Part shown: positions 1 to 11,077 of the stretch, in pieces
How positions within the stretch are numbered: position 1 is the first letter of the stretch
Layout: each line of letters opens with the position of its first letter
Origin: Phocoena phocoena
Lineage: Eukaryota > Chordata > Mammalia > Artiodactyla > Phocoenidae
Assembly: GCF_963924675.1 (NCBI RefSeq)
Contig: NC_089239.1
Coordinates: 29,163,818 to 29,227,817, forward strand
Direction of reading: 5' to 3'
Length of the DNA stretch: 64,000 bases
The notes under the pieces: model-generated
What the model was told of the DNA's origin: nothing
What the model saw: only the letters and a program-made list of their open reading frames with translations
Database searches by the model: none
Translations under genes and position numbers: made by a program

Positions 1-435
1 GGATGGAAATATGAAGGTTCTGAGGGATGCAGAGATTTGCAGAAATGGCACCAAAACCCTGGTCTCCTGACTCCTAACTTGGTATAATTTCCACTGAAAA
101 GAGCAACTTCCAGGGAAGTAAAGTGGAAAAGGAAACAAGAATTTATGGGCCATGTTTCCTGGCTTCTTCCTATTAGCAAATGCATGTGGTCCATCCTCCC
201 ATCGTTCCACAATACCCCACCCCGACCAGCACCCACACCTGGGTCCCCCCATCAGCCTCTAACAAACACATCCTCTCCACATGGCACTGACTCCCCAGCT
301 CCATGCTGGTTGACTGCTGCCCCCCTCATGACACCCCAAACCTCCCCCAACTCACTGTCACTGCACTTGACAACATCAAATTCCAGGCGACACGTTCAGT
401 CCTTACTTCACTTGAAATCTCACTTATTTAACCAC
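1..435. other. Unassigned sequence
   Basis: No repeat family or gene recognised. An open frame of 112 codons runs through 145-483 on the plus strand, rich in Pro, Ser and Thr because of a C-rich stretch. It has no domain, runs into the MIR that follows, and is probably a chance ORF. Confidence 0.5.
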
Positions 436-437
436 TT

Positions 438-635
438 AGGTAGCACCTGCTTTGCATCAGGTAATTTTCTAAGCCCTCTGTAAATATTAATTCATTTGAC
501 CTTCATAACCATCTTTCAGAATACACATCCCCATTTTACAAATGAGGATCCGAGTCACAGAGAGGATAATAACTTGCCCACAGCTAAATAAAAGTACGAT
601 TCACACTCCACAAACCCTTACGTCCAGGCTGCCTC
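438..635 (+). mobile_element. MIR SINE fragment
   Basis: The order of landmarks is that of the mammalian-wide MIR core and 3' half: a low-complexity 'aagccctctgtaaat' block, 'attcatttgaccttcataacc', 'ccccattttacaaatgagga', then 'cacagagaggataataactt'. Divergence is high, as expected for this pre-placental-radiation family. Not functional as a gene. Confidence 0.8.
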
Positions 636-649
636 TTTTCTTAATTAAT

Positions 650-1380
650 TGTTTTGGATTGTGGTAAGAACACTTAACGTGAGATCTATAGGTTTAGCGT
701 ATTTTTGTGTCCGATCCTACACGGCTGACTATAAGCACAGTGCTGTACAACAGGTCTCTCGAATTTATTCACCTTATGGAACTGAAAGTTTATACCCATT
801 GAACAGCGACCCCCGACTCCCTCCAGCCTCCTTGCTCCTGGCACCCACCATTCTCCTCTGTTTCTATGAGTCTATTTTAAATACCTCTTATATAAGGGAG
901 AACATGTCTTTCTGTGTCTAACTTATTTTACCTTGCATAATGTCTTCCAGGTTCATCCACGCTGTTGCATATGAAATTTCCTCCTATTTTAAGGCTAAAT
1001 AATACGCCATTGAATATATATCTTTATCCACGTTTTCTTTATCCATTGACCCATCGATGGACGCTTAGGCTTTTTTCCATACCTTGGCTACTGTGAATAA
1101 TTCTGCAGTGAACATGGGCGTGCTGAGATCTCTACAAATCCTGATTTCATCTCCTTTGGATAAGTACCCAGAGATGGAATTGCAGGATCGCGTGGTAATT
1201 CTACCTTTAAATTTTTGAGGAACTGCTACACTGTTTTCCACAGTGGCTGCACCACTTTACAATCCCGCCAGGAGGGCACAACGTTTCCAATTTCTCCACA
1301 TCCTCCCAGCACTTTTTTATCTTTTGATTTTTTGGGGACTAGCCGTCCTCGCAGGTGTGAGGTAATATCTCAAGCCTTGA
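650..1380 (-). mobile_element. Old L1 fragment, ORF2 3' region and 3' UTR
   Basis: Read on the minus strand this is the C-terminal part of L1 ORF2 followed by 3' UTR. Seen on the plus strand as its complement: 'ggttcatccacgctgttgcatatg', 'ctactgtgaataattctgcagtgaac', 'gataagtacccagagatgg' and 'ggtgtgaggtaatatctca'. The reading frame is broken many times. Age resembles an L1MA/L1MB-era copy; subfamily not asserted. Confidence 0.85.
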
Positions 1381-1695
1381 CAAGTGAGGAACACACTTTC
1401 CTGTTATGATCTTTTCTCCTGGCTTTCTTCCCTCCCACCCTTTGAGCTGCTCAGTTCCCCTTTACTCTTGTAGAACCATTTCTCACAGAAGAGTGTTGCC
1501 GGGGGTTCTGCCCCCAAGTCTCCTTCTGCACTCTCTGGATGCTCACACCTACTTCTGTGGTTAGGTTGTGGGAATTCACAGTCCAGCTGCTTCCAAATAT
1601 GTTTTCAATGCTGACTTCCTGTCTGGAATTCACACTAGTGTATATACAGCTCTGCCTTAATTCTTAACTTGCCTCTCTGTGGAAAACTCAAAGTC
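1381..1695. other. Unassigned sequence
   Basis: Between an L1 and an L2 fragment. Nothing recognised; only short chance ORFs. Confidence 0.4.
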
Positions 1696-1699
1696 ACAA

Positions 1700-1870
1700 T
1701 TTAAAAGACGAAGCTCCCACTTCTTCCCCCAAAGCTTTGCCCCTCATCGTTTGCCTCTTTATCAACAATCTCCACACCGTACTCAGGTCAGAAACCTGGA
1801 AGGTATTCTTGAGTCCAGCAGACCCAATGACTATCGATCCTAATTATTCTATCTCCTAAAGGTTACTAGA
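1700..1870 (+). mobile_element. L2 LINE fragment
   Basis: Matches the 3' coding part of L2: 'cacttcttcccccaaagc', 'gtcagaaacctggaaggtattcttgagtcc' (L2 normally has 'gccagaaacctgggcatcatccttgactcc') and 'tctatctcctaaa'. Heavily diverged and truncated. It is followed by a polypyrimidine run (TTTTC)n at about 1878-1901. Confidence 0.7.
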
Positions 1871-1934
1871 TTCCATCTTTTCTTTTTCTTTTTCTTTTTT
1901 TCATTCTAATTGTCTCCACTGTAGTTCAAACACA

Positions 1935-2245
1935 TTCCACTCTAATTTACAACCCAGGAACAGGACTTTCAGGTTGCCCGGTAACCAGAGTGGGGCAGTA
2001 GAGATCCTGCCGCCTTGTGGCCGTTTCCCGTAACAACGACTCTAAAACCCTTGCTTATGGGCACTTCGTATTCACAAGGCCTTTGGGGCTGTACGTGACA
2101 CCTGCCCTTGAAAAGTGTCCTGGGATAGGTAATCGAAAACGACTTCAAAAAGGGCAGAATTTAAACAGTTTGACACTGGTTTTAAAAAATGCACATGAAA
2201 AGATAAGCAACATCATTAATTATTTTGGAAACTCAAATCAACACT
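1935..2245. other. Unassigned sequence
   Basis: No repeat or gene recognised. A 77-codon plus-strand ORF at 2017-2250 has no recognisable feature. Confidence 0.4.
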
Positions 2246-2249
2246 ATTA

Positions 2250-3000
2250 ACGACTATAACGAGGTATCACCTCGCACCAGTCAGAATGGCCATCATCACA
2301 AAGTCTGCAAACGAGAAACGCTGGAGAGAACGTGGGGAAACGGGAACCCTGATACGCTGTTGGTGGGAATGTAAAATGGTCACAGCCACTATGGAGAACA
2401 GTATGGCAGTTCCTTAAAAATCTAAAAAGAGTGCCACCAGATGATCTGGCCATTCCACTCCTGGGCATACATCCGGGGAAAACCATAAATCGACAAGACA
2501 CATGCACCCCAACGTTCACTGCAGCACATTTTACAGTAGCCAAGACTTGGAAGCAACCACTATGCTCGTCGAAGAATGAATGGATAAAGAAGATGTCATA
2601 CATACATACAATGGAATATCACTCGGCCATAAAAAGAACGAAATAATGCCACTTGCAGCAACTCGGATGGACCTAGAAATGATCATACTAAGTGACCTGA
2701 GTCAGACAAAGCCAAATATCATATGATATATCATTTATAGGTGGAATCTAAATATCAATACAAATGAACTAACTTACAAAACATAAACAGAGTCACAGAC
2801 TTAGAAAACAAATTTATGGTTACCAAAGGGGAAAGGGGGAGAGGGATAAATTAGGAGGTTGGAATTAGCATATACACCCTTATATATAGAAAATAGATCA
2901 CCAACAAGGACCTACTGTATAGCACAAGGATCTCAACACACTGTAATAACCTCTGTGGGAAAAGAATCCAGAAAAGAATATATAGACGTCTCTGTGTAAG
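2250..3000 (+). mobile_element. L1, 5'-truncated (ORF2 C-terminus and 3' UTR)
   Basis: Begins in the ORF2 C-terminal region ('aggtatcacctcgcaccagtcagaatggcc'), passes through the 'PDDLAIPLLGIHPGK'-like segment (usual family form [13 protein letters not shown]) and ends in the cetartiodactyl L1 3' UTR ('ggacctactgtatagcacaagg', 'gtaataacctctgtggg'). The reading frame is degraded. Moderate age. Confidence 0.9.
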
Positions 3001-3059
3001 TTAATGTCTTCTTAGCTGTATTCCTAGCTCTGGCTCTGCCTCTGTCCAATAATCCTCTA

Positions 3060-3248
3060 CATACGATGGATTATTTCTCAAATGGATCTTAATACGTTCT
3101 CCCTTCCTTGAAAACCCTTTATGGTTTTCAAAAGCTCTCAGGACATGGTATAAAAGGAACTACACATTTACCTGTCTTTTCATGGTCTGGCCCCAATTCA
3201 CCTCCTCAAACTTTCTCAAGATTTCTTTCTTCTCACTCATCAGATTTA
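3060..3248 (+). mobile_element. L2 LINE, left part of a split copy
   Basis: Matches the L2 3' region: 'cttgaaaaccctttatggttt', 'tcatggtctggccccaattcacctcctc'. It stops where an L1 starts near 3250. The continuation of the same L2 appears at about 4985-5335, so the L1 and an LTR were inserted into it. Confidence 0.75.
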
Positions 3249-3249
3249 A

Positions 3250-4351
3250 ATGTAATACCTGAAACTATAAAACTCCTGGAAGTAAACACAGAGAAAAAGC
3301 TTCTTGATATTGGTCTGGGCAATGATTTTTTTCAATATGACACCAAAAGTCCAGGCAACAAAAGCAAAAATATCAAGTAGGACTACATCAAACTAAGAAG
3401 CTTCTGTACAGCAAAGGAAATCAACAACAAAGTGAAAAGGTAACCTACAGAATGGGAGAAAATATTTGAAAATCATATATTTGGTAAGTGGCTAATATCC
3501 AAAACATATAAGGGACTCCTACAACTCAGTAGCAAAATACAAATAACCCAATTAAAAAAAAAAAAAACAAAGAAACTGAGTAGACAGTTCCCCAAAGAAG
3601 TCATACACATGGCCAACAGGTATATGAAAAGGTGCTCAACGTTACTGATCATCAGAGAAATGATCAAATCAAATCAAATCATCAAATCAAAACCACAATG
3701 AGGCTATTACCTCACACCTGTAACAATGGCTATTAATTCAAAACAAAACAAGTGTTGACAAGGATGTGAAGAGAGAATCCTTGTACATTGTTGGTGGGAA
3801 TGTAAAATGGTGCAGCCAGTACAGAAAACAGTATGGGAATTCCTCAAAAAATTAAGAATAGAACTACCATATAATCCGGTAATCCCACTTCTGGGTACGT
3901 ATCCAAAAGAACTGAAATCGAGATCTTGAAGAGATATGTGTAATCCCATGTTTATGGCAGCATTGTGCATAGTATTCAAGACATGGAAACAAACTGTATG
4001 TCTATGATGGATGAATGGATAAAGCAAAAGCGGCATATACATACAACGGAACGTTATTCAGACTTATAAAAGCAGGAAATACTATCATTTATAACAACAT
4101 GCATGGACCTGGAAGACATTATATTATACTATGTGAAACACGTCAATTACAGAATGACAAACACTGCATGATTCCACTTATGAGTCAAACTTACAGAAGC
4201 AGAAAATAAAATGATGGATGCCAGGGGGTTGGGGAGGAAGATATAGGGGGGTCGGTCAATGTGTATAAAGTATAAGTTACACAAGATGAGTAAGTTCTAG
4301 GAATCTGCTGTACAACGTGGTGCCTGTAGTGTACGATACAGTGTTGTGCGC
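3250..4351 (+). mobile_element. Old L1, ORF2 C-terminal region to 3' UTR (left part)
   Basis: The plus strand carries an eroded ORF2 C-terminal half: 'aaactcctggaagtaaacac', 'gacaccaaaagtccaggcaacaaaagc', 'gaatgggagaaaatatttg', 'ggtaatcccacttctgggtacg'. It runs to 'gatacagtgttgtgcgc', where a MaLR LTR interrupts it. A short (TCAAA)n expansion sits at about 3664-3690 where the family has a single 'caaatcaaaacc'. L1MA-like age. Confidence 0.9.
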
Positions 4352-4696
4352 TGTCTTAGGATGTGCTCAGGTTGCCACAGTGAAACACTGCAGGCTAGGC
4401 AGTTGCTAAACAAGAAACATTTATCTCTCACAGTTCTAGAGGCTGGAAGTCCTAGATGAGGGTGCCATCGTGGTCAGCTGAGAGCCCTCCTGATGGCTGC
4501 AGACTTCTTGTTGTGTCCTCACATGGTGGATGGGATAAGGAAGCTCTCTGGGGCGTCACTGACAAGGGAATTAATCTTGTTCATGAGGGCTTTACTGTCA
4601 TGACCTAAACATTTTCCAAAGGCCCCTCCCCTAACATTGGGGATTAGGATTTCAACACATGAATCTGGGGCAGACACAAACGTTCAGACCATAGCA
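4352..4696 (-). mobile_element. MaLR-type LTR (MLT1/MST-like), solo
   Basis: Starts TGTCTTAG and ends CATAGCA. The internal landmarks of this ERVL-MaLR LTR group are in inverted order: 'ctctcacagttctagaggctgg', 'tcctcacatggtgg', 'gaagctctctgggg', 'ttcatgagggc', 'acattggggattagg'. The flanks are TGCGC (4347-4351) and TGCCC (4697-4701), a probable 5-bp target duplication with one change. It interrupts an L1. No internal retroviral sequence is present. Confidence 0.85.
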
Positions 4697-4965
4697 TGCC
4701 CTTAGAAATTTACCAAGAGAATAGATTTCATGCTGAATGTTCTCCACACACGCACACCGCCCCCCCACCCCCCGCCATGCAAAGGGACACAGGAAACTTT
4801 AAGAAGTGTTGGATATGCCTGGCACCTTGATTGTGATGATGGTATCACTGGTATATGCACAGGTCCAAATGCATCAAAATGTATGCATTAAAAATGCACA
4901 GTTTCTCATTTATCAATTATGCCTCAATACAGTTGTAAAATAAAAAAGGGAAAATAAAACACTGT
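4697..4965 (+). mobile_element. Old L1 3' UTR (right part of the copy at 3250)
   Basis: Continues the L1 3' UTR after the LTR: 'gaaatttaccaagagaatagatttcatgctg', 'gtccaaatgcatcaaaatg', 'tttatcaattatgcctcaatacag', then an A-rich end. A C-rich low-complexity run lies at 4758-4774. Confidence 0.8.
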
Positions 4966-4984
4966 TTTAGCCAAATGAATCTAA

Positions 4985-5335
4985 TTTGAGTGCCCCACTG
5001 CAACTGCTATGCATTCAGCTTTATTGTTCTGCCTCTGCCCTCTTTGACCAGATTGGACCTCTCATCTTTCAGGTTTCAGAACATGCATCATTTCTTCCAG
5101 TAAACCTTCTTTATTCCTCAAGGTTGGGTCAGGTTCCACACATATATGCCCCATCACCCTTTGTATGTTCCCCAAACTAATATGTAACCACAGAAACAAG
5201 TAGCTACAGACACTGTGCTATTTCCCTCCTGGGTGTTAAATGCCATTTCTTTAGCACAGTGTAGACAGTCGCATCCCTGGAACACAGTAGGCAGTTCATG
5301 GACATCTGTTAAATGATACATTGAATACATTTTCA
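4985..5335 (+). mobile_element. L2 LINE, 3' end (right part of a split copy)
   Basis: The distal L2 3' region in order: 'tctgcctctgccctctttgacc', 'ttccagtaaaccttctttattcc', 'atccctggaacacagtaggcag', ending near 'acatctgttaaatgat' (family form: 'cacatagtaggcactcaataaatgtttgttgaatgaat'). Together with 3060-3248 this rebuilds one L2 interrupted by an L1 and a MaLR LTR. Confidence 0.8.
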
Positions 5336-5344
5336 TCATTTCCA

Positions 5345-7380
5345 CTAATTTCATATCTTTAATTTTGAGGGAAATTCTGTTCTCCAGAGTCCACTCTTTC
5401 ATCTAATTTACTTTCTAAAATTATATATCAGATATTTCTTAGGAGAGCCATGTATGTCTTAAAAAGAGATCTAAAATTCTAGGGCAGTAGAATTTTAGCA
5501 TTTCACTTTACAAAAAAACACATGGCTAGACTAAAAAGAGAAAACTTGTATTCAACGTGCTATAGCATTCCTGAAGCAAATATCTATAGCATGCAATACT
5601 GTAGAGTCTTAAACTCATTATGAACTTTTACTGGAGGCTGAATTTTTTTAAATCAGAACTATTTTAGGCACGAGGATTTTTTTTCCTGGTAATGAACCAG
5701 ATTCTGCAAAGATTTAAAGTTCTTTTTGGCTGTAAATGATGCAGCTTTGGGAACTATTTGGCATTGAAACTATCTGGTTCAATGTGCAATGATTCTTTCC
5801 TCATGACTCTTCTGAAAGCTCTAAAATGGTTTTGGGAACCGCTCTAGGCACAAAGAATCATATATTTCTGTGCCATCCTTCAAAGAGGTCTGTGTAATGA
5901 CAGCTTGATGTTTCAGATCTTCTCAAGGGTAAGATCGTCTTATTTTTATTTAAAAAGTAATTTCATTCTATTGTGTGGTTGGATTATTTTTTCTGGGAAA
6001 GCCCAATCTCTCAACCTTTTTTGACTATTTCAATCTCTTTCCTCATCATTTGCCTTTATCTTGAAGTTTTGGGGAAACATCTTTTAAAGAAGAAAATGTG
6101 CTGAACAAAGGCATCCGGATCTCCTCCATCTCAAACAAAACACACCGACACAGATTCCAAGCTCATTCAAACAAAACTCTTCAGTTTTCCTACACTGGAC
6201 TCAATTCTCAATGGAGACATTTCAACTCACAAATGTATTGAGCACCATCACTTTCGTGTTCTGTCCATTTTAATCTATGTGAGAGAATGAGGGAGGGTGG
6301 TCAGACTTTCTGCTTCTAGTAATGGATAGCGTTTCTCTGTTTTAAAAGAGCATGCAGACTTTCACTACTTGTAAAGCAAATACCTGCCTCACGTTCGCAT
6401 TCCCATTGAGGGGAACTTTTAAAAATGTTAAAAGCATCAAAGAGCTACAAGAGAAGATAAATTTATGAAATCAAATCTCAGAAAAACCAAGGCAAAACCA
6501 AGAGTAACCCCCCCCTCTTTTGCCTTGAGGGCAATTGCCTTTCCTGAAGAAAGTCAGTGAAACTAGGAAGAATCTGATGACTTAATAGGGTAAGAGAAAT
6601 TGAAAGCAACTAATTAGAAAGAATCATGATCATGGCACTAGTTAATCTGGCCTGGGAGGATCACCCTCAATTTTAAGTGTGCTAGATATTGAGTTTTGAT
6701 TTTCTTTTGGCATTCAGCATTCATCTCCATTCCTTTCTGTGTTCTTCTCTATATTACAGAGTCAGGAAACCTGGGGACTTCCTTTCCTACAATCTCTATC
6801 AAGCAAGGCTCCATTTCAGATTCTATCAAACCAGCAGAAAGAATGGCAGTGCCACCAGAGGCTGCAAGATCTCCAAGAGCTGCAAGGTTTCTCCCAGAAA
6901 GTACCCACATCATTGCTGCAGGCAAATTAGGTCACCCATAACTATGTCCAGAGAGTTCTGACACTTCTTGATTTCCACATGCAACACGCTGCTTCCCCTA
7001 TGGTTTTCCCAGCCCTTCCAACGGCTTTATGAGGACTGATTTCTCTTAAATAATCAGAGTAGCATTTGTTTTCCTGACTGACTCCTAATTGATACAGTGA
7101 AAGAGAATGAGAAGTAAACTTGTACTTCACTGAACGTATACAACCAAATTGTGGCAACTGAGTGGTCCAGAGAACTTAAAATCTTGCAACTGCATATTGC
7201 CGAGACTTTCAGCATCCCACACCCCTGCCAGAACCAGAGGCAGAATAAAATTAAAATCTGCATCTTCAGCTTCAAATTACTTCTGAAAATTATTTCCCAA
7301 ATCAATATATACTTAAAGATAGCCAAGCACAAGAAAACGAGACTCTGTGTATTAGAATAATTGGAAACAACAATAACAAT
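5345..7380. other. Unassigned sequence, about 2 kb
   Basis: No gene recognised. The part at about 6760-7100 has an LTR-like look (a block ending 'tgactcctaattgatacagtg', similar to the ends of some MaLR LTRs), but I cannot fix edges or family. The remainder, 5345-6700, is AT-rich and apparently unique. Confidence 0.4.
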
Positions 7381-7384
7381 GAAT

Positions 7385-7667
7385 GAGATTTTTTTTAATT
7401 GACGAAACTGATGAGACTGACCAAAAAACAAAAATAGGAAAGGCAAAAATTAAATCAGGAATTGAAAAACTGGACATCTCTAGACAGTCTATAACAATTA
7501 AAAAGACAGTAAGATATTATAAGCCACTTTATTTCAAGAAGTTTGAAACGTTAGATAAAAAGGACAAATTCCTAGAGAAACACAACTCCCCAAAACTCAC
7601 TAAAGAAGAAACAGACACTCCAAATACTCAACACAGTAATAAAAGGGAATCATTAATGAATTCCCCA

Positions 7668-7670
<3 letters not shown>
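7385..7670 (+). mobile_element. Ancient L1 ORF2 fragment
   Basis: Resembles the stretch of ancient L1 ORF2 just ahead of the reverse transcriptase core: 'attaaatcaggaattgaaaaa', 'gatattataagccactttatt', 'ggacaaattcctagagaaac', 'actaaagaagaaacagacac'. A 128-codon open frame at 7383-7769 runs from this fragment into the (CA)n tract, so the frame is not a gene. Confidence 0.65.

Positions 7671-7760
<90 letters not shown>
7668..7760. repeat. (CT)n/(CA)n microsatellite
   Basis: A short CT tract passes into about 80 bases of CA repeat with a few TC and GC interruptions (including 'cgcgcg' near 7718). It abuts the L1 fragment. Probably length-polymorphic. Confidence 0.97.
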
Positions 7761-8650
7761 AGCCTCTAGATTCCTCCTGCCAAGCTTCTGCAGATGCTTC
7801 CAGCAGAACCTAACTGTATTAGGACCCGTAAATTATATCCAGATAAATCTGCTAGGATCATCCCCCAGCATCCCCAAAAAAGCATCTGACTAAACAACAC
7901 CTCTGATTACACTGCAGGAATAGGGAGATGCAATTATGTCATCTCTAACTGGATTTTGAAGTCGTGATACTTAAGATACTAATTATTTTCACACACATGT
8001 AAAGCAACCAAACCCTCTCTATTTAGAGCACCAATTTAAGTCGGTTTACACCTAATGAGGGAACTGTTCAGCACTGTGGACACAGCACATATTAAATGTG
8101 TAAGACGGCGGCAGATCCTTCCCACAGTTTCCAGAGCTGTGAATGCTCTTGGCACATGAAACATAGGAACTTAAGCACTCAGGGGGGAACTCACTCAGTC
8201 GGGTTTGTTTTTTTAAAGTCATATAAGTCAGCTTTGAAATTAACACTTTCAACTCAACTATAAAAAGTGTGAGGAAGATAGAAATGATGTATTTATAATA
8301 CTCTTAGGACCATGGCAAAATAGACTAATTCAGACCAAAACAAGGAAGAAGACTTTGCCGATTTATAAGAGGAAGACAGATTAGGAACCACAGAAGAAAA
8401 CGAAACATTAATATATTGGGTATTTGTATTTTGTTCCTTAGGAGGTCGATTAAGCAACTCTGCAGCCACTTCCTGTGGAGGCCATAAAACTCTGAGAGAG
8501 GAAGAAGTTGTGACATGAATACTGAGACCTGAAAGAAAGCCACTGAGTCCAAATGCTGACTCTGCAACAGTCTTGTCATGGGACGCTGGAGAAATAACCT
8601 ATCATTCACTCACCAAGTCTGCAGAGGGCAGCTTTAAATGCATTTCAACT
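7761..8650. other. Unassigned sequence
   Basis: No repeat family or gene recognised. Small ORFs on the minus strand (8052-8252 and 8325-8609) show no recognisable domain. Confidence 0.4.
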
Positions 8651-8654
8651 CCTA

Positions 8655-8745
8655 AGATATGAAAGTTGGAAAGGGACCCTGGACACCATACAGTCCCCAT
8701 GTTTGATTAGAGCAGCAAAGTGATGCCCCAAAGCAGTAAGATACC
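8655..8745 (+). mobile_element. MIR3-like SINE fragment
   Basis: 'aaagttggaaagggaccctgg' with 'atacagtccccatg' matches a common MIR-related motif ('agctggaagggaccttagagatcatctagtcc'). Short and diverged. Confidence 0.5.
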
Positions 8746-8761
8746 ATTTACACCAGGATCC

Positions 8762-8780
8762 TTTTTTTTTTTTTTTTTTC
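8762..8780. repeat. Poly-T tract
   Basis: A run of about 19 T. No SINE or L1 body attached to it could be recognised. Confidence 0.95.
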
Positions 8781-8884
8781 TGATTTTTTTCAACTCACCA
8801 GCAAGGATTTAAGTTCACCTAAAGAGTTTGAGAGAAAAAAAATTATATATAAATATATATAAAACTAATGCTGTAAGTTATTGA

Positions 8885-9085
8885 ATCCCCTTAGATATAA
8901 TAATGGCACTTTATATGCATTATCCAATTTAAGTCTCAATATATCCATTTTACCTTTTTCAGATTGAAAAAAAAAGAAAACTGAAACTCAGAGAAGTTAA
9001 GTAACTTGCTTAAATTCATATAGCAAGTCGGTGTCAGGAAACTCAAAAGGTTCTTCTGCCTTTACTTTGTCTACTATGCTAATTT
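8885..9085 (+). mobile_element. MIR SINE fragment
   Basis: 'ttatatgcattatccaatttaa', 'actgaaactcagagaagttaagtaacttgct' and 'tatagcaagtcggtgtcag' follow the MIR consensus order. The tRNA-derived head is lost. Confidence 0.8.
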
Positions 9086-9184
9086 AAAAAGACTCTTTCT
9101 GCAACTTCCTCAGAATCAGATTCAAATCAATGCTTGTATGTCCATTATATACCAATAAAAAATAAATAAAAATAATCCAGACAA

Positions 9185-9296
9185 AAATACACTGCTTGGT
9201 TGTACATGAATGTTCATAGCAGCGTTACTCATAACAGCCTAAAAGTAGAAAAAAAATATGTCCCTCAACTGATGAATAAATAAATAAAATGTGTGG
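9185..9296 (+). mobile_element. Old L1 3' region, left part
   Basis: 'gttcatagcagcgttactcataacagcc' and 'cctcaactgatgaataaataaataaaatgtgtgg' are ORF2 C-terminal L1 sequence (usual form 'gatgaatggataaacaaaatgtggtatatac'). It is broken by a younger L1 tail and resumes at about 9527. Confidence 0.8.
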
Positions 9297-9526
9297 TGGG
9301 GAGGGATATATTGGGAGTTAGGGATTGACATATACACACTGCTATATTTAAAATAGATAACCCAAAAGGACCTACTGTATAGCACAGGGAACACTGCTCA
9401 ATACTCTGTAAGAACCTAAATGGGAAAATAATTTGAAAAAGAATAGGTAACTGAATCCCTTTACTGTATACCTGAAACTAACACAACATTGTTAACTATG
9501 TTCCAGTATAAAATAAACATTTTTTT
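9297..9526 (+). mobile_element. Young L1 3' UTR tail nested in an older L1
   Basis: Carries the cetartiodactyl L1 3' UTR landmarks 'tatatttaaaatagataacc', 'aggacctactgtatagcacaggga' and 'tacctgaaactaacacaac'. It is flanked by 'aaatgtgtggt' on the left (9287-9297) and 'aaatgtggt' on the right (9527-9535), a near-perfect target duplication within the older L1. Severely 5'-truncated. Confidence 0.85.
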
Positions 9527-9935
9527 AAATGTGGTATATTCATAAAATAGAACATTATTCATCCATAAAAAGTAATGAAATATTGATACAAGCTACAGCA
9601 TGGATAACTCTTAAAGACATTATGCCAAATAAAAGAAGGCAGTCACATAAGACATCATAATGTATGATTCTATTTATACGAAGTGTACAGAATAGGTAAG
9701 TCTACAGGGACAGAAAGTAGACCAGTGGCTGTCTGGAGCTGGGAGATAATAAGGGAAGGAACGGGAAGTGACTGGTAAAGGGTATGAGGTTGTTTTGGGT
9801 ATGAGGAAAATTAAAAATTAAGTTATGGTTATGGTTACAGAATTTTGTAAACTTACTTTAAAAACTGGTTGCATACTTTAAAAAAATAAGCTTTATTATA
9901 TGTAAATTGTGTCTCCATAAAATTGTTAAAAAAAT
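9527..9935 (+). mobile_element. Old L1 3' region, right part
   Basis: Resumes with 'aaatgtggtatattcataaaatagaac', then 'ggctgtctggagctggg' and a 3' UTR ending 'gtgtctccataaaattgtt'. L1MB-like age. It joins to 9185-9296 once the nested L1 is removed. Confidence 0.8.
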
Positions 9936-10097
9936 TAATGTTTAGGGGGCTAGGTAATGGTATCAAAGATCTCCTATAATTAATTCCCTTGAGGTCCCTT
10001 TAAGTTAATCAACCATCATCCAAGGTGAACAGAACACCAGGAAATCTGCGTACCACATAAGTCAGCAGAAGTCTTAAATTTGAAGAATCAAATATAT

Positions 10098-11077
10098 CTT
10101 TTTTTTTTTTAATTATTGGTGCCTTTTTGTCCTCACCAAGAAATCTTTGCTTTTCCTAAGGCCATGAAGATATTTTATTTCCTTTTCTTTTAGAAGTTTC
10201 ATAATTTCCGCTTTAGGTTTAGGATTATAATCCACTTCAAATCATTTTTTGTGGAGAGTGGTAAATTTTAAGCTATTCTATCCCCTGTATGATAACTAGG
10301 AGTTCTACAACCGTTTCTTGAGGTAGAAAAAAAAAAACAACCTTTCCTATTCTTCTTCTCATTGGTTGACTTTTTTGTTAGAATCAACTGACCATATAAA
10401 TGTGGGCCTATTTCGGAATTCTGTGTTCTGTTCCAGTAATCATTCACCGGGATTATGCCAATATATTGTCTTGATCAATGTGGCTATAGAGTAATTATTG
10501 ATACTAGGAAGATTGAAACCTCCAGTGTTGTTTTTCCTCTTCAAGGTTGTTTGGCTATGCTAAAGCCGTGGTAACTCCATGTAATTTTTTGACAAATTTC
10601 TTAATTTCTCTGGAATTTTGATAGGGATTGTACTATATCTATAGATTAATTTGGGAGAATAACTTTAAAAAATATTCAGCCTTCCAAGTTATGGACATGG
10701 TGTATCTCCCCATTTATTGAAGTCTTTAATTGTTTCATCAATGTTTCACAGTTTTGTAATTTTCAATATTCAGGTTTAACATTTTTTGTTAATTTTATTT
10801 CCAAGTATTTATGCATTTTCATGCTACTTGCTATAAATCAATTTTTATATTTTTAATTTGTTGTCAGCATAAAGCAATATACATATTCTTGTATATTTGC
10901 TTATTAACTATAGAAATGTATTTGTAAGTTCCTCATCGTCTTCTACATGAACATTTATGTCATCTGTAAATAAAGACAATTTTGTTTCCTTTCCTAAACT
11001 TTTCGTGTATTTCTTTTCCATGGCCTATTGTACTGGCCATGACCTCCAGTATTTTGTTGAATAAAAGTGATGAGTGG
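10098..11077 (-). mobile_element. Long ancient L1, ORF2 C-terminal half (segment 1)
   Basis: Complement of ancient L1 ORF2: 'accaagaaatctttgcttttcc', 'gttctgttccagtaatc', 'tattgtcttgatcaatgtggctatag', 'ccatttattgaagtctttaattg', 'tggccatgacctccagtattttgttgaata'. The frame is extensively broken. Interrupted at 11078 by a younger L1. Confidence 0.85.

Noticed and set aside
7379..7769. 128-codon frame at 7383-7769 as a gene with a Thr-His tail
   Set aside because: The first part is an L1 ORF2 fragment and the tail is the (CA)n repeat.
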